Assembly (NCBI RefSeq): GCF_000961095.1
Contig: NZ_CP011058.1
Location: 1,827,001 to 1,891,000 of the forward strand
Direction of reading: 5' to 3'
Source of the DNA: Paenibacillus beijingensis
GTDB taxonomy: Bacteria > Bacillota > Bacilli > Paenibacillales > Paenibacillaceae
DNA: 64,000 nucleotides
A model generated the notes under the pieces. It was not told the origin of the DNA, did no database searches, and saw nothing but the letters and a program-made list of their open reading frames with translations. The position numbers were made by a program, and so were the translations under genes. Positions 54,263-63,955 of this stretch are shown piece after piece; the stretch's first letter is position 1; every line of letters begins with the position of its first letter.

Positions 54263-54450
54263 CACCCGGTCAGTTCCTCGCGCAAGATGCGAATCCGTTG
54301 ACGATTCTACTTACGGTCACAACCAGTCCATTACGATACCCGCTCAGTTTCTCGCGCGAGGTGCGACTCCGTTGACGATCTCCTACCACGGCCACGATCA
54401 GTCCATTATGGCACCCGCCCAGTTCTTCGCGCGAGATGCGACGAAGCTTG
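54263..54450. repeat. About 75-bp tandem repeat, 2.5 copies
   Basis: Units begin (C/T)ACCCG at 54263, 54337 and 54412 and share CAGTT-CTCGCGC-GATGCGA, CCGTTGACGAT and CAGTCCATTA. The third is cut off near the glycosyltransferase stop at 54462. Confidence 0.85.
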
Positions 54451-54461
54451 ATGGCTGAATG

Positions 54462-55469
54462 CTACTTGTTGCCTGCCACAGCCGATAAAGCGCCACTCGT
54501 ATCTTCCATCTTGCGCCGGATTTCGCGGCGTTTGCGCAGCATGTCCGGGGCCAAACACGCGATCGTAAGCCAGCATCCCAGCAGTGCGGGTTCCTTTACT
54601 AGAATATAACCCAGCTTCAGCGTTTCCGTAACCGCTATGATCGGCAGCGTCTTCCATAGATGGCGCCCCCAGCGTTCGTTTTTCAGCAGCGTAAACCAGC
54701 GGTTTTGATAGGAATGGCGGCGCACGAACAGCGGGATCGAACGGCGCCCTCCCTCTTTCCAGCCGCGGGCGTGGGAAGCGAGCGCGTCAGGCACGTAATA
54801 AGCCTTCCAGCCGAGGAGCTGCGCCCTCCAGGCGGCATCCACATCCTCCTTATAGGCAAAAAACTGCTCATCGAAAAATTGTCCGCCTACCGAGATATGC
54901 CCGATCATCGCCCTCCGGTACACCGCCGCCGCTCCGGACACGCCAAACACCTCGCCGCCCGTCATCCATCCCGCCGCCGGCTCGCCGGCTCCCGCGTCCC
55001 GCACCTGCCTTCCCGCGTCCATCACAAGCCCTGCGCTGTCCAGCAGCGCATGCTCCGGAAGCGCGGCCGGGCAGCGCTTCGCTTTCGCATCGGAGCGGAT
55101 CAGCATGCCGCACGCGCTGCCCGTCTCCGGATGCCGCTCCAGAAATTCGACGAGCACGCGCACATAGTCGGGGTGCAGCCGCACATCGGGATTCAGCACG
55201 AGCGCATAGTCCGATTCCGCCGCCGCAAGCGCGCGGTTCTGCCCGCCTGCAAAACCCGTATTTTCAGCGCTGGCGATAATTTTCACCTTATCACGATCCC
55301 GGAATCGCTCCAGCTCCTGCAGCGTATCGTCCGCCGACGCGTTATCCAGCACGACGATACACTCGATCGGATAAGACTGGCGCATCACCGCTTCCAGGCA
55401 ATCCACGATATCTCCCGCACTGTTATAAGTAACGATATGTACACTGACTGTCGGTGTTGAAGGGTTCAT
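54462..55469 (-). CDS. Family 2 glycosyltransferase (WbbL-like rhamnosyltransferase)
   Basis: 335 residues. VSVHIVTYNSAGDIVDCLEAV, VVLDNASADDT, NTGFAGGQNRALA and LVLNPDVRLHPDY form the GT-A nucleotide-binding half. FFDEQFFAYKEDVDAAWRAQ is the acceptor/base region typical of WbbL-like transferases. A C-terminal hydrophobic stretch (about 275-305) may attach it to the membrane. GAGAGGAAACAGG precedes the ATG. It lies after the rml terminator. Confidence 0.92.
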   Translation of the reverse strand: MNPSTPTVSVHIVTYNSAGDIVDCLEAVMRQSYPIECIVVLDNASADDTLQELERFRDRDKVKIIASAENTGFAGGQNRALAAAESDYALVLNPDVRLHPDYVRVLVEFLERHPETGSACGMLIRSDAKAKRCPAALPEHALLDSAGLVMDAGRQVRDAGAGEPAAGWMTGGEVFGVSGAAAVYRRAMIGHISVGGQFFDEQFFAYKEDVDAAWRAQLLGWKAYYVPDALASHARGWKEGGRRSIPLFVRRHSYQNRWFTLLKNERWGRHLWKTLPIIAVTETLKLGYILVKEPALLGCWLTIACLAPDMLRKRREIRRKMEDTSGALSAVAGNK

Positions 55470-55612
55470 TTCCTGTTTCCTCTCCCATGCAAAAAAACAC
55501 TGTTCTCAATATCTCATGATAGCTCCATTCTTCGCCTTTCGGCAACCGAATCATGATAGGCGCTCGTTAAGCCTTCAGCAGCAGATGGATCTTTCAGTCC
55601 GGCCAAAACCCG

Positions 55613-55653
55613 CAAAAAAAAGGCTGACGAGAACCTCTCGTTCTCACCAGCCT
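55613..55653 (-). terminator. Terminator after rmlD
   Basis: AGGCTGGTGAGAAC pairs with GTTCTCGTCAGCCT around GAGAG, followed on the minus strand by T8. Confidence 0.92.
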
Positions 55654-55714
55654 GCTTATCAACCTCTTTTTTCGAAACCGCTTCAAAAATTCAGCGCATC
55701 CGTCATGTGCTTTT

Positions 55715-56572
55715 TCACATCATACCCGAACTCGTTAAAAAATCCCGCAGCGCTTCGCGCCAGCCGCGCAAATCTTCAAAGCCATTCGCCCGGATCGCGC
55801 TGTGATCCATAACGGAATAGCGCGGTCTCGGCGCGGGTCTTGGAAACTGCTCCGTCGTGCACGGCTCCACTGTAACACTCATGCCGCTCTCTTCAAAAAT
55901 CGCCTTTGCAAACTCGTACCAGGAGCAAGTGCCGCTATTAGAAGCGTGGTATATCCCATACGCCTCGCTTCCGGCCAACTCCAGCACAAACGCCGCCAAA
56001 TCAGCCACATACGTCGGCGAACCGACCTGGTCGGCCACGACGCTTAGACGATCCCGCTCCTTGCCCAGCTTTAGCATCGTTTTCACGAAATTGTTGCCGT
56101 AACGGCCATACACCCACGATGTCCTGACGATAAAATAACGTTCGTGCAGCGTCTGCACCAGCTGTTCGCCCGCCAGCTTCGATTTTCCGTACACCGATAA
56201 CGGATTCGTCCGGTCGTACTCGTTGTACGGCCTTGTCCCCGTGCCGTCAAAAACGTAATCCGTGCTGATAAAAATCAGCTTGGCCCCAACAGCTCGTGCG
56301 GCTACCGCCACATTGCGCGTCCCGGCGGCGTTCACCCGGTAAGCCGCATCCGGCTCCGCCTCCGCCTGATCCACCGCCGTATAAGCGGCGCAGTGAATGA
56401 CCACGTCCGGCTTAAATTCCGCAAAGCACATCTTACATTGCGACAGATCGGTAATATCCAGCGTTTCCCGCACGTAGCCGCGAATGTCCAGCCCTTCGGC
56501 CTTCCATTCCGCCAGTTCCGTGCCAAGCTGTCCATTGGCTCCGGTAACCGCGATTTTTAATTTTTTTTCCAT
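55715..56572 (-). CDS. rmlD: dTDP-4-dehydrorhamnose reductase
   Basis: A 285-residue short-chain reductase making dTDP-L-rhamnose. GANGQLGTEL is the NAD(P) loop, STDYVFDG and the YGKSKLAGE catalytic Tyr/Lys are present, and RTSWVYGRYGNNFVKTML is the family signature. Its start overlaps the end of rmlB by one base. Last gene of rmlA-C-B-D. Confidence 0.96.
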   Translation of the reverse strand: MEKKLKIAVTGANGQLGTELAEWKAEGLDIRGYVRETLDITDLSQCKMCFAEFKPDVVIHCAAYTAVDQAEAEPDAAYRVNAAGTRNVAVAARAVGAKLIFISTDYVFDGTGTRPYNEYDRTNPLSVYGKSKLAGEQLVQTLHERYFIVRTSWVYGRYGNNFVKTMLKLGKERDRLSVVADQVGSPTYVADLAAFVLELAGSEAYGIYHASNSGTCSWYEFAKAIFEESGMSVTVEPCTTEQFPRPAPRPRYSVMDHSAIRANGFEDLRGWREALRDFLTSSGMM

Positions 56573-57612
56573 TAGGTTGCATCACGGTCTGCCGAAGCGG
56601 TATCCAGACGTTCCCCGTACTGTTTCTCAAAATAATCTTTGTAGCCGCCGCTCAGCACGCCTTCCATCCATTCGCGGTTGTCGAGATACCACTGAATTGT
56701 CTTGCGGATGCCGGATTCATAATCGTGCTGCGGGCTCCACCCGAGCTCATTGCGGATTTTATCGGCGTCAATCGCGTAGCGGCGGTCATGTCCAAGCCGG
56801 TCCTTCACGTAGGTGATCAGCGACTCCGGTTTGCCCAGCTCCGCCAATATCGTCTTCACCACATGAATATTCGTCCGCTCATTGCGGCCGCCGACATTAT
56901 ATACCTCACCGTTCACGCCTTTATGAATGACAAGATCAATCGCACTGCAGTGGTCCTCCACATACAGCCAATCGCGAACATTAAGTCCGTCGCCGTACAC
57001 CGGCAGCGGCTTATCCTGAAGCGCGTTGTCGATCATAAGCGGAATCAGCTTTTCCGGGAACTGATACGGTCCGTAGTTGTTGGAGCAGCGCGTAATATTA
57101 ACCGGCAGGCCGAACGTCTCATGATAAGCACGCACGAGCAGATCCGCGCCCGCTTTGCTTGCCGAATAAGGACTGTTCGCCGCAAGCGGCGTTTCCTCCG
57201 TGAACAGCCCCGTCTCGCCGAGTGTGCCGTACACCTCATCGGTGGACACCTGCACAAACTTCGTCACTCCATACTGCTTCGCCAGCTCCAGCAGCGTCTG
57301 GGTCCCGAGCACATTCGTTTTCACGAACACATCCGGTTCCAAAATGCTCCGGTCCACATGCGACTCCGCCGCAAAATTCGCCACCACATCGACACCCTCG
57401 GCAAAAAGCGCCTCCAGCGACGAACGGTCCGTAATATCCGCTTTCACGAAACGGTAATTGGGATGCTGCTCTACCGACTTCAAATTTTCCAGGTTGCCCG
57501 CGTATGTCAGCGCATCGATGTTAATGATCTCATAATGCGGATATTTTTCCGCCATATACAGCACAAAATTGCTGCCAATAAACCCGGCGCCGCCGGTAAC
57601 AAGCAGTTTCAC
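56572..57612 (-). CDS. rmlB: dTDP-glucose 4,6-dehydratase
   Basis: A 346-residue extended SDR enzyme. TGGAGFIGSNFV is the NAD loop, and NFAAESHVDRSI, STDEVYGTLGE, YSASKAGADLLVRAYHETFGLP and RCSNNYGPYQFPEKLIP are intact. Makes dTDP-4-keto-6-deoxyglucose. A 235-base gap with short repeats separates it from rmlC. Confidence 0.97.
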   Translation of the reverse strand: MKLLVTGGAGFIGSNFVLYMAEKYPHYEIINIDALTYAGNLENLKSVEQHPNYRFVKADITDRSSLEALFAEGVDVVANFAAESHVDRSILEPDVFVKTNVLGTQTLLELAKQYGVTKFVQVSTDEVYGTLGETGLFTEETPLAANSPYSASKAGADLLVRAYHETFGLPVNITRCSNNYGPYQFPEKLIPLMIDNALQDKPLPVYGDGLNVRDWLYVEDHCSAIDLVIHKGVNGEVYNVGGRNERTNIHVVKTILAELGKPESLITYVKDRLGHDRRYAIDADKIRNELGWSPQHDYESGIRKTIQWYLDNREWMEGVLSGGYKDYFEKQYGERLDTASADRDAT

Positions 57613-57847
57613 GATTTGCAGCTCCCCTTCTGTGAAAAATCTCCCTTAGGTGCTCGACTATTGTATCCGTTGCAGCTAATGCCTCCATTGTAATCATAGC
57701 CCTATAGCGTCGATTAGCAATTATATCCCTGCAGCGTCGATTAGCTTGTCACACCCATTGCTTTTGCAATCGTTGCCCAAGTACCATCCGCTTAGCCCCT
57801 GAAAGGTACTGTATATCCCTCTAGCTCTGCTCAGCGCTCAAGCCCCT
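57613..57847. other. Gap between rmlC and rmlB with short direct repeats
   Basis: A CAGCGTCGATTAGC-like unit occurs twice (near 57707 and 57732), with related TGCAGCTAATGCC and CCGCTTAGCCCC variants. No gene is seen. Confidence 0.5.
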
Positions 57848-58405
57848 TCAACCTTCAAACACAAAATTGATGTCCGCATCAGCCAGCACGGGATGTTTGC
57901 CGTCCTTATCCGACAGCACCGGCTTCGATACCGGCCAGTCGATTGCCAGCGCAGGATCGTCCCAAGCGATGCCGCGATCGTTCTCAGCCGAATAAAACTC
58001 ATCCACCTTGTACTGCACCTCGCAGTTCGGCACAAGCGTGCAAAATCCGTGCGCAAAACCTTTCGGCACCAGCAGCTGCCGATGATTCGCCGCACTCAAA
58101 ATAAACCCCTGCCACTGCCCGAACGTAGGTGATCCCCGGCGGATGTCCACCACCACGTCATAAATCGCCCCGGCTGTGCAGCGCACCAGCTTCGTTTGCG
58201 CCTTCGGATTTAATTGGTAATGCATCCCCCGCAGCACGCCCGCCTCCACCGAGAGGGAATGATTATCCTGCATGAACTTGGTTGTAATCCCATGCTCATG
58301 AAACCGCTGTTCATTATAACTTTCCGTAAAAAAACCCCGGTGATCCCCGAACACCGCCGGTTCAATCAGCTTCAGACCCGGGAGCTTTGTTTCTCTCACG
58401 TTCAT
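57848..58405 (-). CDS. rmlC: dTDP-4-dehydrorhamnose 3,5-epimerase
   Basis: A 185-residue cupin epimerase. FGDHRGFFTESYNEQRF, the QDNHSLSVEAGVLRGMHYQ segment with catalytic His, LVRCTAGAIYDVVVDIR, and VPKGFAHGFCTL are typical. Follows rmlA by 57 bases. Confidence 0.97.
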   Translation of the reverse strand: MNVRETKLPGLKLIEPAVFGDHRGFFTESYNEQRFHEHGITTKFMQDNHSLSVEAGVLRGMHYQLNPKAQTKLVRCTAGAIYDVVVDIRRGSPTFGQWQGFILSAANHRQLLVPKGFAHGFCTLVPNCEVQYKVDEFYSAENDRGIAWDDPALAIDWPVSKPVLSDKDGKHPVLADADINFVFEG

Positions 58406-58462
58406 TGGACCCGAACACCCGCTTTCCGCATACTTCTTTCCTGACTCATTCCGAACCGCTGC

Positions 58463-59206
58463 TTACAGCTTCAACTTCCCGAACTCTTCTCCGAACAAGA
58501 CATTTTTAGCCAGCTCGTTCGCAAGGGTCAACGAAGCATGCGTACCTGCGTCGGTCCACCAGCCTTTCAATATATCATATGATAATTCTTTCGATGAGAT
58601 ATAGGCGTTGTTCACATCGGTGATTTCCAATTCCCCGCGCGCCGAAGGCTTCAGCGTCCGAACAATCTCAAATACCCGGCTGTCGTACATATAAATGCCG
58701 GTCACAGCATAGCTGCTCTTCGGCTGCTTCGGCTTTTCTTCAATGGATACAATCCGCTCTCCATCGAGTTCCGGGACACCATAACGCTGCGGATCGTGGA
58801 CTTCCTGAATGAGTATTTTCGCGCCATTCCGCTGCTCGCGGAAGTTATGTACATAAGGAGCGATACTGTCAGCGAACACATTGTCCCCAAGAATGACGAC
58901 CATTTGATCCCCGCATACAAACTGCTCGGCCAGGCCAAGTGCCTGCGCAATGCCTCCTGCTTCGTCCTGCACCTTGTAGGTGAACGTAACGCCGAAATCC
59001 TTCCCGCTTCCGAGCAGGCTGACTACATCGCCCATATGCTCTTTACCGGTGACAATGAGAATATCGGTAATGTCACATTCCTTCAATTTAGCGATAGAGT
59101 GAAAAATCATGGGGTATTTGCCTACTGGGAGTAGATGTTTGTTTGTCACTTTTGTTAGGGGGTAGAGACGCGAACCTGTACCTCCTGCGAGAATAATCCC
59201 TTTCAT
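58463..59206 (-). CDS. rmlA: Glucose-1-phosphate thymidylyltransferase
   Basis: A 247-residue short-form RmlA. GIILAGGTGSRLYPLTKVTNKHLLPVGKYPMI is the nucleotide-binding and signature region; LGDNVFADS, VSIEEKPKQPKSSYAVTGIYMYD and WTDAGTHASL follow. It makes dTDP-glucose. The switch from GC-rich to AT-rich sequence falls at its 5' end. Confidence 0.97.
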   Translation of the reverse strand: MKGIILAGGTGSRLYPLTKVTNKHLLPVGKYPMIFHSIAKLKECDITDILIVTGKEHMGDVVSLLGSGKDFGVTFTYKVQDEAGGIAQALGLAEQFVCGDQMVVILGDNVFADSIAPYVHNFREQRNGAKILIQEVHDPQRYGVPELDGERIVSIEEKPKQPKSSYAVTGIYMYDSRVFEIVRTLKPSARGELEITDVNNAYISSKELSYDILKGWWTDAGTHASLTLANELAKNVLFGEEFGKLKL

Positions 59207-59210
59207 AATA

Positions 59211-60173
59211 CTACCTCTCTCTTTTTAAGATAAGTAAATGAAATGCAGTAGAGACTTTTGGCCAAAAACCTATTTTAAAAAATTCGTATCGGAAAGCAAT
59301 CTTCATTCTAAGAAACCAGTTCTGCTTACTAATATTTACATAGTCATAAAGAATTTGTTTATGGGCTGAGCTTAGTTTTTTATGATAATTTTTCAACAAA
59401 GCATTCGCCTGTTTAATTGTGCGTTGAAATATTTGATTCCTGTCCTTTAGACTGGCAAGCTTCAACAATAACGATAAGTTCGTATATTTCTTGGCCCCGA
59501 TATGATTTTTCGAATGCTGTCTATATAAAATGCTGCTCTCTGAAATACCTTCAATTTTCCCAAAAACTCCGGCAATCAGCGCAATCCACCAATCATGCAT
59601 CATTGCATCCACAGGTATCGGTAAACAATGATTCTTTAACGCCTTGTTAATCAATACCGTACAACCGGTGACGTGGTTCTGAACGAGCATTTGTTCTAGT
59701 CTGACAGAATTAATATTTAGTCTCTGATAATCCCAATAGGAGTCCGATATAAGTTCTAGATTCTCATTAACTACTGTCAAATCAGTATGAATAAGGACAG
59801 GTTGGTCTTGGTTACTTTCAGTTTGTTTCATCTTCTGATATGCTTGCTCAACCTTTTTGGGTAACCAGACATCGTCCTGGTCGCAAAACATAATATAATC
59901 TGAATCAGAATACTCCATTAATCCGGCGAAACTTTGGCTTGCTCCTAACCGAACGCTCCCAGTATCCACAAACTTGAACTTTTTTGGGTACGTACTGCTA
60001 TACGATTCTATTATTCTTAACGTTTCATCAGTAGATCCGTCGTCTCTGATTAGCACCTTCCAATTGTCGTATGTTTGGTTCAAAATCGAATCAAGCTGCT
60101 GTTGTAAGTATTCTCCACCATTATAAGTAGAAAGTAAAATATCGATGGTAGGATTTATATGGTTCGAATTCAT
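59211..60173 (-). CDS. Family 2 glycosyltransferase
   Basis: 320 residues from the ATG at 60173, which overlaps the manC stop as ATGA; an upstream TTG at 60197 is in frame. DILLSTYNGGEYLQQQLDSIL, IRDDGSTDETL, FCDQDDVWLPKKV and VTGCTVLINKAL place it in the GT2 group with rhamnan/RfbF-like enzymes. AT-rich codon use, unlike rmlC-B-D downstream. Acceptor and donor unknown. Confidence 0.9.
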   Translation of the reverse strand: MNSNHINPTIDILLSTYNGGEYLQQQLDSILNQTYDNWKVLIRDDGSTDETLRIIESYSSTYPKKFKFVDTGSVRLGASQSFAGLMEYSDSDYIMFCDQDDVWLPKKVEQAYQKMKQTESNQDQPVLIHTDLTVVNENLELISDSYWDYQRLNINSVRLEQMLVQNHVTGCTVLINKALKNHCLPIPVDAMMHDWWIALIAGVFGKIEGISESSILYRQHSKNHIGAKKYTNLSLLLKLASLKDRNQIFQRTIKQANALLKNYHKKLSSAHKQILYDYVNISKQNWFLRMKIAFRYEFFKIGFWPKVSTAFHLLILKRER

Positions 60174-61552
60174 GGTTTCTTTGACGATAGGAAGCAATGT
60201 TTTTCAATTTCTTCCCATAAGTATAGATCCCGTTCAATATCATTCTCAGTAAGTTCGCTTCCCGATTGGATTTCAATAATTTCCAGGTCAGTTAGAGCTT
60301 TTATACTATGTTTTTTTCCAGCTGGAATTTGAATGAAGAAATCCTCTTCGACAAAAGAAGATACACCGTCTACTACTAAAACTCCTTTTCCACATGTAAC
60401 TGTCCAAACTTCATTTCTGTTTTGATGAGAATGGTAGCTTAAATTCATTCCCTCTTTAATCTGAATTTTTTTTGTCAATATTTCTTTTCCATTCAACTGC
60501 TTGGAATAATCTAAAATTTTATAATGCCCCCATCTTCTCTCTTCATACATTGGCCGGCTATAATGGTTTTTCATAACTTCTTTAATTCTCGGACTTGCTT
60601 CCTTATCCGTAACCAATAAACCATCCGGACTTGCCGCAACAACCATATTCGATACTCCAATTACAGCAATCGGGATGTCCAATTCATTTATAACATGGGT
60701 ATTCGTGCACTCTTCTGAAAGAATGACATTACCAATTTTTTGAGTGTCCATTTCTTCCGTCAATGTATTCCAAGTACCTAAGTCTTTCCAATTCCCATCA
60801 AATTCAGTAACTACAATTTTTTCCGCTTTCTCTACCACTTGATAATCAAAACTAATTTTAGGTAAATCCGAGTAATGATTTTTTAAATGCCCATATTTTA
60901 GTGGAAGATCTAACCGATCCAAAGCATTTATTATGTATTCCAATCTAAATGCAAATACACCGCAGTTCCATAGAGCGCCTTGGGAGATTAGTTCGCTAGC
61001 TACCCTTTCAGAGGGTTTTTCTACAAAACGGTCTACTAAACTATAGTTCTCTTCGGAACAAGATCTTAGAGGTACAATATAGCCGTATTTTTCCGAAGGA
61101 AGTACCGGTTTGACACCGATAAGAGCAAGCTCGGCCTTAGATAGATCTAAAATATGCTCTAATTCCGAAACTTTGGAAAAAAACTCACTTTCAACATAAG
61201 GATCAACCGGCATAACAATAACCGTTTCATCTAACGATACCTGCTCTTTTTCATATAAAAAAAGGGCTGACAAAGCAATAGCCGGAAAGGTATCCCGTGT
61301 TTCCGGTTCAACGATAATCGAAATGTCGTTTCCCAGTTGGCTTTGAATCGTTTCGTATTGCCCTTTGCTAGTTGTGACATAGGAATCTTTAGCGAGACCA
61401 TTTTGCTTCAACTGCCTCAGCACCCGCTGAACCATAGATTCATAATTCCCAGAATCGGACTTCAAAATTTTCAGAAATTGTTTGGAACGAGAGTCATTTG
61501 ATAGAGGCCACAAACGTTTACCGGACCCACCGGATAATAATATTATTTTCAT
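60170..61552 (-). CDS. manC: Mannose-1-phosphate guanylyltransferase with cupin domain
   Basis: 460 residues. The N-terminal nucleotidyltransferase domain (LLSGGSGKRLWPLSNDSRSKQ, VMPVDPYVE, FVEKPSERVASELI, WNCGVFAF) makes GDP-mannose. A C-terminal type II mannose-6-phosphate isomerase-like cupin (about 340-455) has YKILDYSKQLNGKEILTKKI, LSYHSHQNRNEVWTV and IPAGKKHSIKA. VMPVDP replaces the usual PxDH. GDP-mannose or a derivative is therefore expected in the polymer. Confidence 0.95.
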   Translation of the reverse strand: MKIILLSGGSGKRLWPLSNDSRSKQFLKILKSDSGNYESMVQRVLRQLKQNGLAKDSYVTTSKGQYETIQSQLGNDISIIVEPETRDTFPAIALSALFLYEKEQVSLDETVIVMPVDPYVESEFFSKVSELEHILDLSKAELALIGVKPVLPSEKYGYIVPLRSCSEENYSLVDRFVEKPSERVASELISQGALWNCGVFAFRLEYIINALDRLDLPLKYGHLKNHYSDLPKISFDYQVVEKAEKIVVTEFDGNWKDLGTWNTLTEEMDTQKIGNVILSEECTNTHVINELDIPIAVIGVSNMVVAASPDGLLVTDKEASPRIKEVMKNHYSRPMYEERRWGHYKILDYSKQLNGKEILTKKIQIKEGMNLSYHSHQNRNEVWTVTCGKGVLVVDGVSSFVEEDFFIQIPAGKKHSIKALTDLEIIEIQSGSELTENDIERDLYLWEEIEKHCFLSSKKP

Positions 61553-61566
61553 TATTCACTACCTTC

Positions 61567-62787
61567 TTAACGTTTAGACTTGATATATCGAGGCAATTGT
61601 AGCAGAGCATGAATGAAAGCTTTTGCTTTGGCAACCTTAAGTTCTTTTGTTTCAGATGTAAGCAGGACTGACTTACCAACATGCAAAATATATTTTATCC
61701 ACTGTTTTAAATAGATTTGCGTAGAAAAATGTTTAAATATAAATAATAAACGATTACGGTAAACGTGATACACAAAAAATGGAGACCATTCTTTACTACT
61801 TCCTGTATGTATATGCCGGACAATGGAATCCGGAATATAAACGATCGTTTTCCCTTTTTCTCTGATTTTATAAGATAAGTCGGTATCTTCATAATACATA
61901 AAAAAGTATTCGTCAAAACCTTGTACATCATCAAAATCTGTTTTTAACATCATCATTGCAGCACCGCAAGCATTATTAATAAGAGTACGTTCAGAAAATT
62001 GTCCCTGGTCTTCTTGACAAAAACCGATATCATAGCCGTTATAGTTTTCATCGATACCGGATCCTGCATTTTGAACTAGCGTTCTTTTTAAGGTCTGAAT
62101 AGTATTCTTGTTAAAAATAAATGTACTCCCTAGTTCTTCTGAAACTTCTTTTTCAACATCACCGATAACTAAACGATCATTCTCTGTGTGCTGAATTACA
62201 TCAAATACAACAGTCTGCCCTTGTTCTAAATCGATAACCGGAATATAAAAAACCGTATGTCCAAAACAAACGAGCCGATCCTTCTCATAAAGAAGATTTG
62301 TGCAAAATTTAGGATCTACCCGATATGGTTCTCCGTTAATTGTAATATTAGTTGAAAGCATGAGTTTATCGGTTGTTTTGACTTGGACCTTCAAATAATC
62401 ATAAAAGAAAACAAGTTTTGAGGAGACGATCCCTGCTCCGGAAGTTTTAATCCCGTGATACAGATTATAAAGCCAGTCCGGTTCAACTCTTGTATCATTG
62501 TTTAAAAATACGATATATTCTCCGTTAGCGTGCTTAACCCCGTAATTATTTCCGCCGGCAAAGCCCAAATTTTGACCCGGATTTAAAATTTTTAAGTTTT
62601 TGATTCTTGCTTCATAGTTATTTTTCAAATATGTAATCGAATCATCAATAGAATTGTTATCAACAACTATAATTTCATAGGAGATATCGGACGCCTTCAA
62701 AGTCAAAAACGAATCAAAAAGGTCTTTAAAGTACTTTTTTCCATTATAATTGACGATAATAATCGAAACATCAAAATGAGATACCAT
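61567..62787 (-). CDS. Family 2 glycosyltransferase with mid-protein insertion
   Basis: 406 residues from the ATG at 62787, seven bases after AAGGAG. SIIIVNYNGKKYFKDLFDSF, VVDNNSIDDS, NLGFAGGNNYGVK and VFLNNDTRVEPDW form the first half. DEYFFMYYEDTDLSYKIREKG is the catalytic/acceptor segment. An insert of roughly 110 residues (about 140-250) between them, with beta-rich sequence, makes it longer than the usual 280-320 residues. It overlaps the end of the upstream GT4 gene by 17 bases. Confidence 0.92.
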   Translation of the reverse strand: MVSHFDVSIIIVNYNGKKYFKDLFDSFLTLKASDISYEIIVVDNNSIDDSITYLKNNYEARIKNLKILNPGQNLGFAGGNNYGVKHANGEYIVFLNNDTRVEPDWLYNLYHGIKTSGAGIVSSKLVFFYDYLKVQVKTTDKLMLSTNITINGEPYRVDPKFCTNLLYEKDRLVCFGHTVFYIPVIDLEQGQTVVFDVIQHTENDRLVIGDVEKEVSEELGSTFIFNKNTIQTLKRTLVQNAGSGIDENYNGYDIGFCQEDQGQFSERTLINNACGAAMMMLKTDFDDVQGFDEYFFMYYEDTDLSYKIREKGKTIVYIPDSIVRHIHTGSSKEWSPFFVYHVYRNRLLFIFKHFSTQIYLKQWIKYILHVGKSVLLTSETKELKVAKAKAFIHALLQLPRYIKSKR

Positions 62788-63955
62788 CAAAAATCTCCTT
62801 ATTTTTTTGGTAAAATTTCTCGATCGAGAAATGGTCCGCTCTTTTATAACAATTTTTCGAAACGATCTCCCATTGTTTATTATTTTCCATCAATTCAAGA
62901 GTCAGTTCTAATAATTGTTGTTCATCATCCCACAGATAGCCATTAACCTCATTTTCCACAATTTCCGGTTGCCCCCCCTTATTAATAACGACCGGAACAA
63001 CACCATAACTCATTGCTTCTACTGTCGTGATCCCAAAATGCTCCATTTTCTCTGGGAATTCAGCGTCGTTTTCCATATAGCCGGTTGCATGCCAAAAGAT
63101 TTTTGCTTCCCTATATAAGGACTCAAGCTCTTCCAGGGAACAATTAAGATGAAGATAAATAGGATAGCCCTTTATTTTTTCTTGGATGCCCTGAATATAT
63201 TTTAAATCCTCCTCCATGGAAGAAACGGCTCCGACCAAATGGTATTCCCACCCCTTAAACCGTTCAATGTTACGAATGAAAAAATCAATCATCCAATCCT
63301 GCTTTTTATTATGTGCTCCAACAAAAAAACGACCTACAGATAAAAGGATATCCTTTCTTTCCTCATTAACGGAGGCTCTTTTCTCCAGTAGCTCTTCTGA
63401 AAAAACCGGAGGATAAACGATCCGATTTTTCTTGCCGGTTTTCCATATGTATTCAAGCCAATGGTTGGTGAATAACGAATTCGATAGATAGTAGTCGTAA
63501 CTTCTTCTAAACTGGAAATCCAAAAAACGCCATACCGCTCTAGTTGCTAACGAACCGCTATGAAACGACCGCTGAGGCGGAAACATGCAAGAATAAATAT
63601 TTCTCTTTGCCCTTCCAATATGTTTGCTAAGATACATAAAGTTTATAAATAGATCATAGCCGGATGATAACTTCTCAATCCGTTTTTTATTTTGATAATG
63701 CTCCATCAAACTTCCCGGCTTAGGCAGATCCAACTTTTTTAACTTTGTATGACAGAGTTTAATGCCAAATCTGTCGCTAAAGGTTTCAATGGTCGGATAA
63801 TCGTCTGCATTAATGTCTATATTGTTGTAGTTATGAACCAAAATATCAATTTCAACCGAATCATAATTGTTTTCAATGAATTTGCACAAATAACCCATAT
63901 GCTTTTCCCCGCCCCCTAAAGTAGGGAAATACGGGTTTAACACAAGAACTTTCAT
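62771..63955 (-). CDS. Family 4 glycosyltransferase
   Basis: A 394-residue GT-B enzyme. The N-terminal Gly-rich LNPYFPTLGGGEKHMGYLC begins the acceptor domain. The donor half has LLSVGRFFVGAHNKKQDWMIDFF and the retaining-enzyme motif EKMEHFGITTVEAMSYGVVPVVINKGGQPEIV (E-x7-E). It resembles ALG11-like mannosyltransferases, which fits the manC gene downstream. GAAAGGTGA precedes the ATG. Further locus genes probably lie beyond the right window edge. Confidence 0.92.
   Translation of the reverse strand: MKVLVLNPYFPTLGGGEKHMGYLCKFIENNYDSVEIDILVHNYNNIDINADDYPTIETFSDRFGIKLCHTKLKKLDLPKPGSLMEHYQNKKRIEKLSSGYDLFINFMYLSKHIGRAKRNIYSCMFPPQRSFHSGSLATRAVWRFLDFQFRRSYDYYLSNSLFTNHWLEYIWKTGKKNRIVYPPVFSEELLEKRASVNEERKDILLSVGRFFVGAHNKKQDWMIDFFIRNIERFKGWEYHLVGAVSSMEEDLKYIQGIQEKIKGYPIYLHLNCSLEELESLYREAKIFWHATGYMENDAEFPEKMEHFGITTVEAMSYGVVPVVINKGGQPEIVENEVNGYLWDDEQQLLELTLELMENNKQWEIVSKNCYKRADHFSIEKFYQKNKEIFDGISF

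Larger units (their letters stand above)
53809..54461. other. Repeat-bearing gap inside the polysaccharide locus
   Basis: No gene seen in 650 bases. It carries two separate tandem arrays: 34-base units at 53897-53981 and about 75-base units at 54263-54450. Confidence 0.6.
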
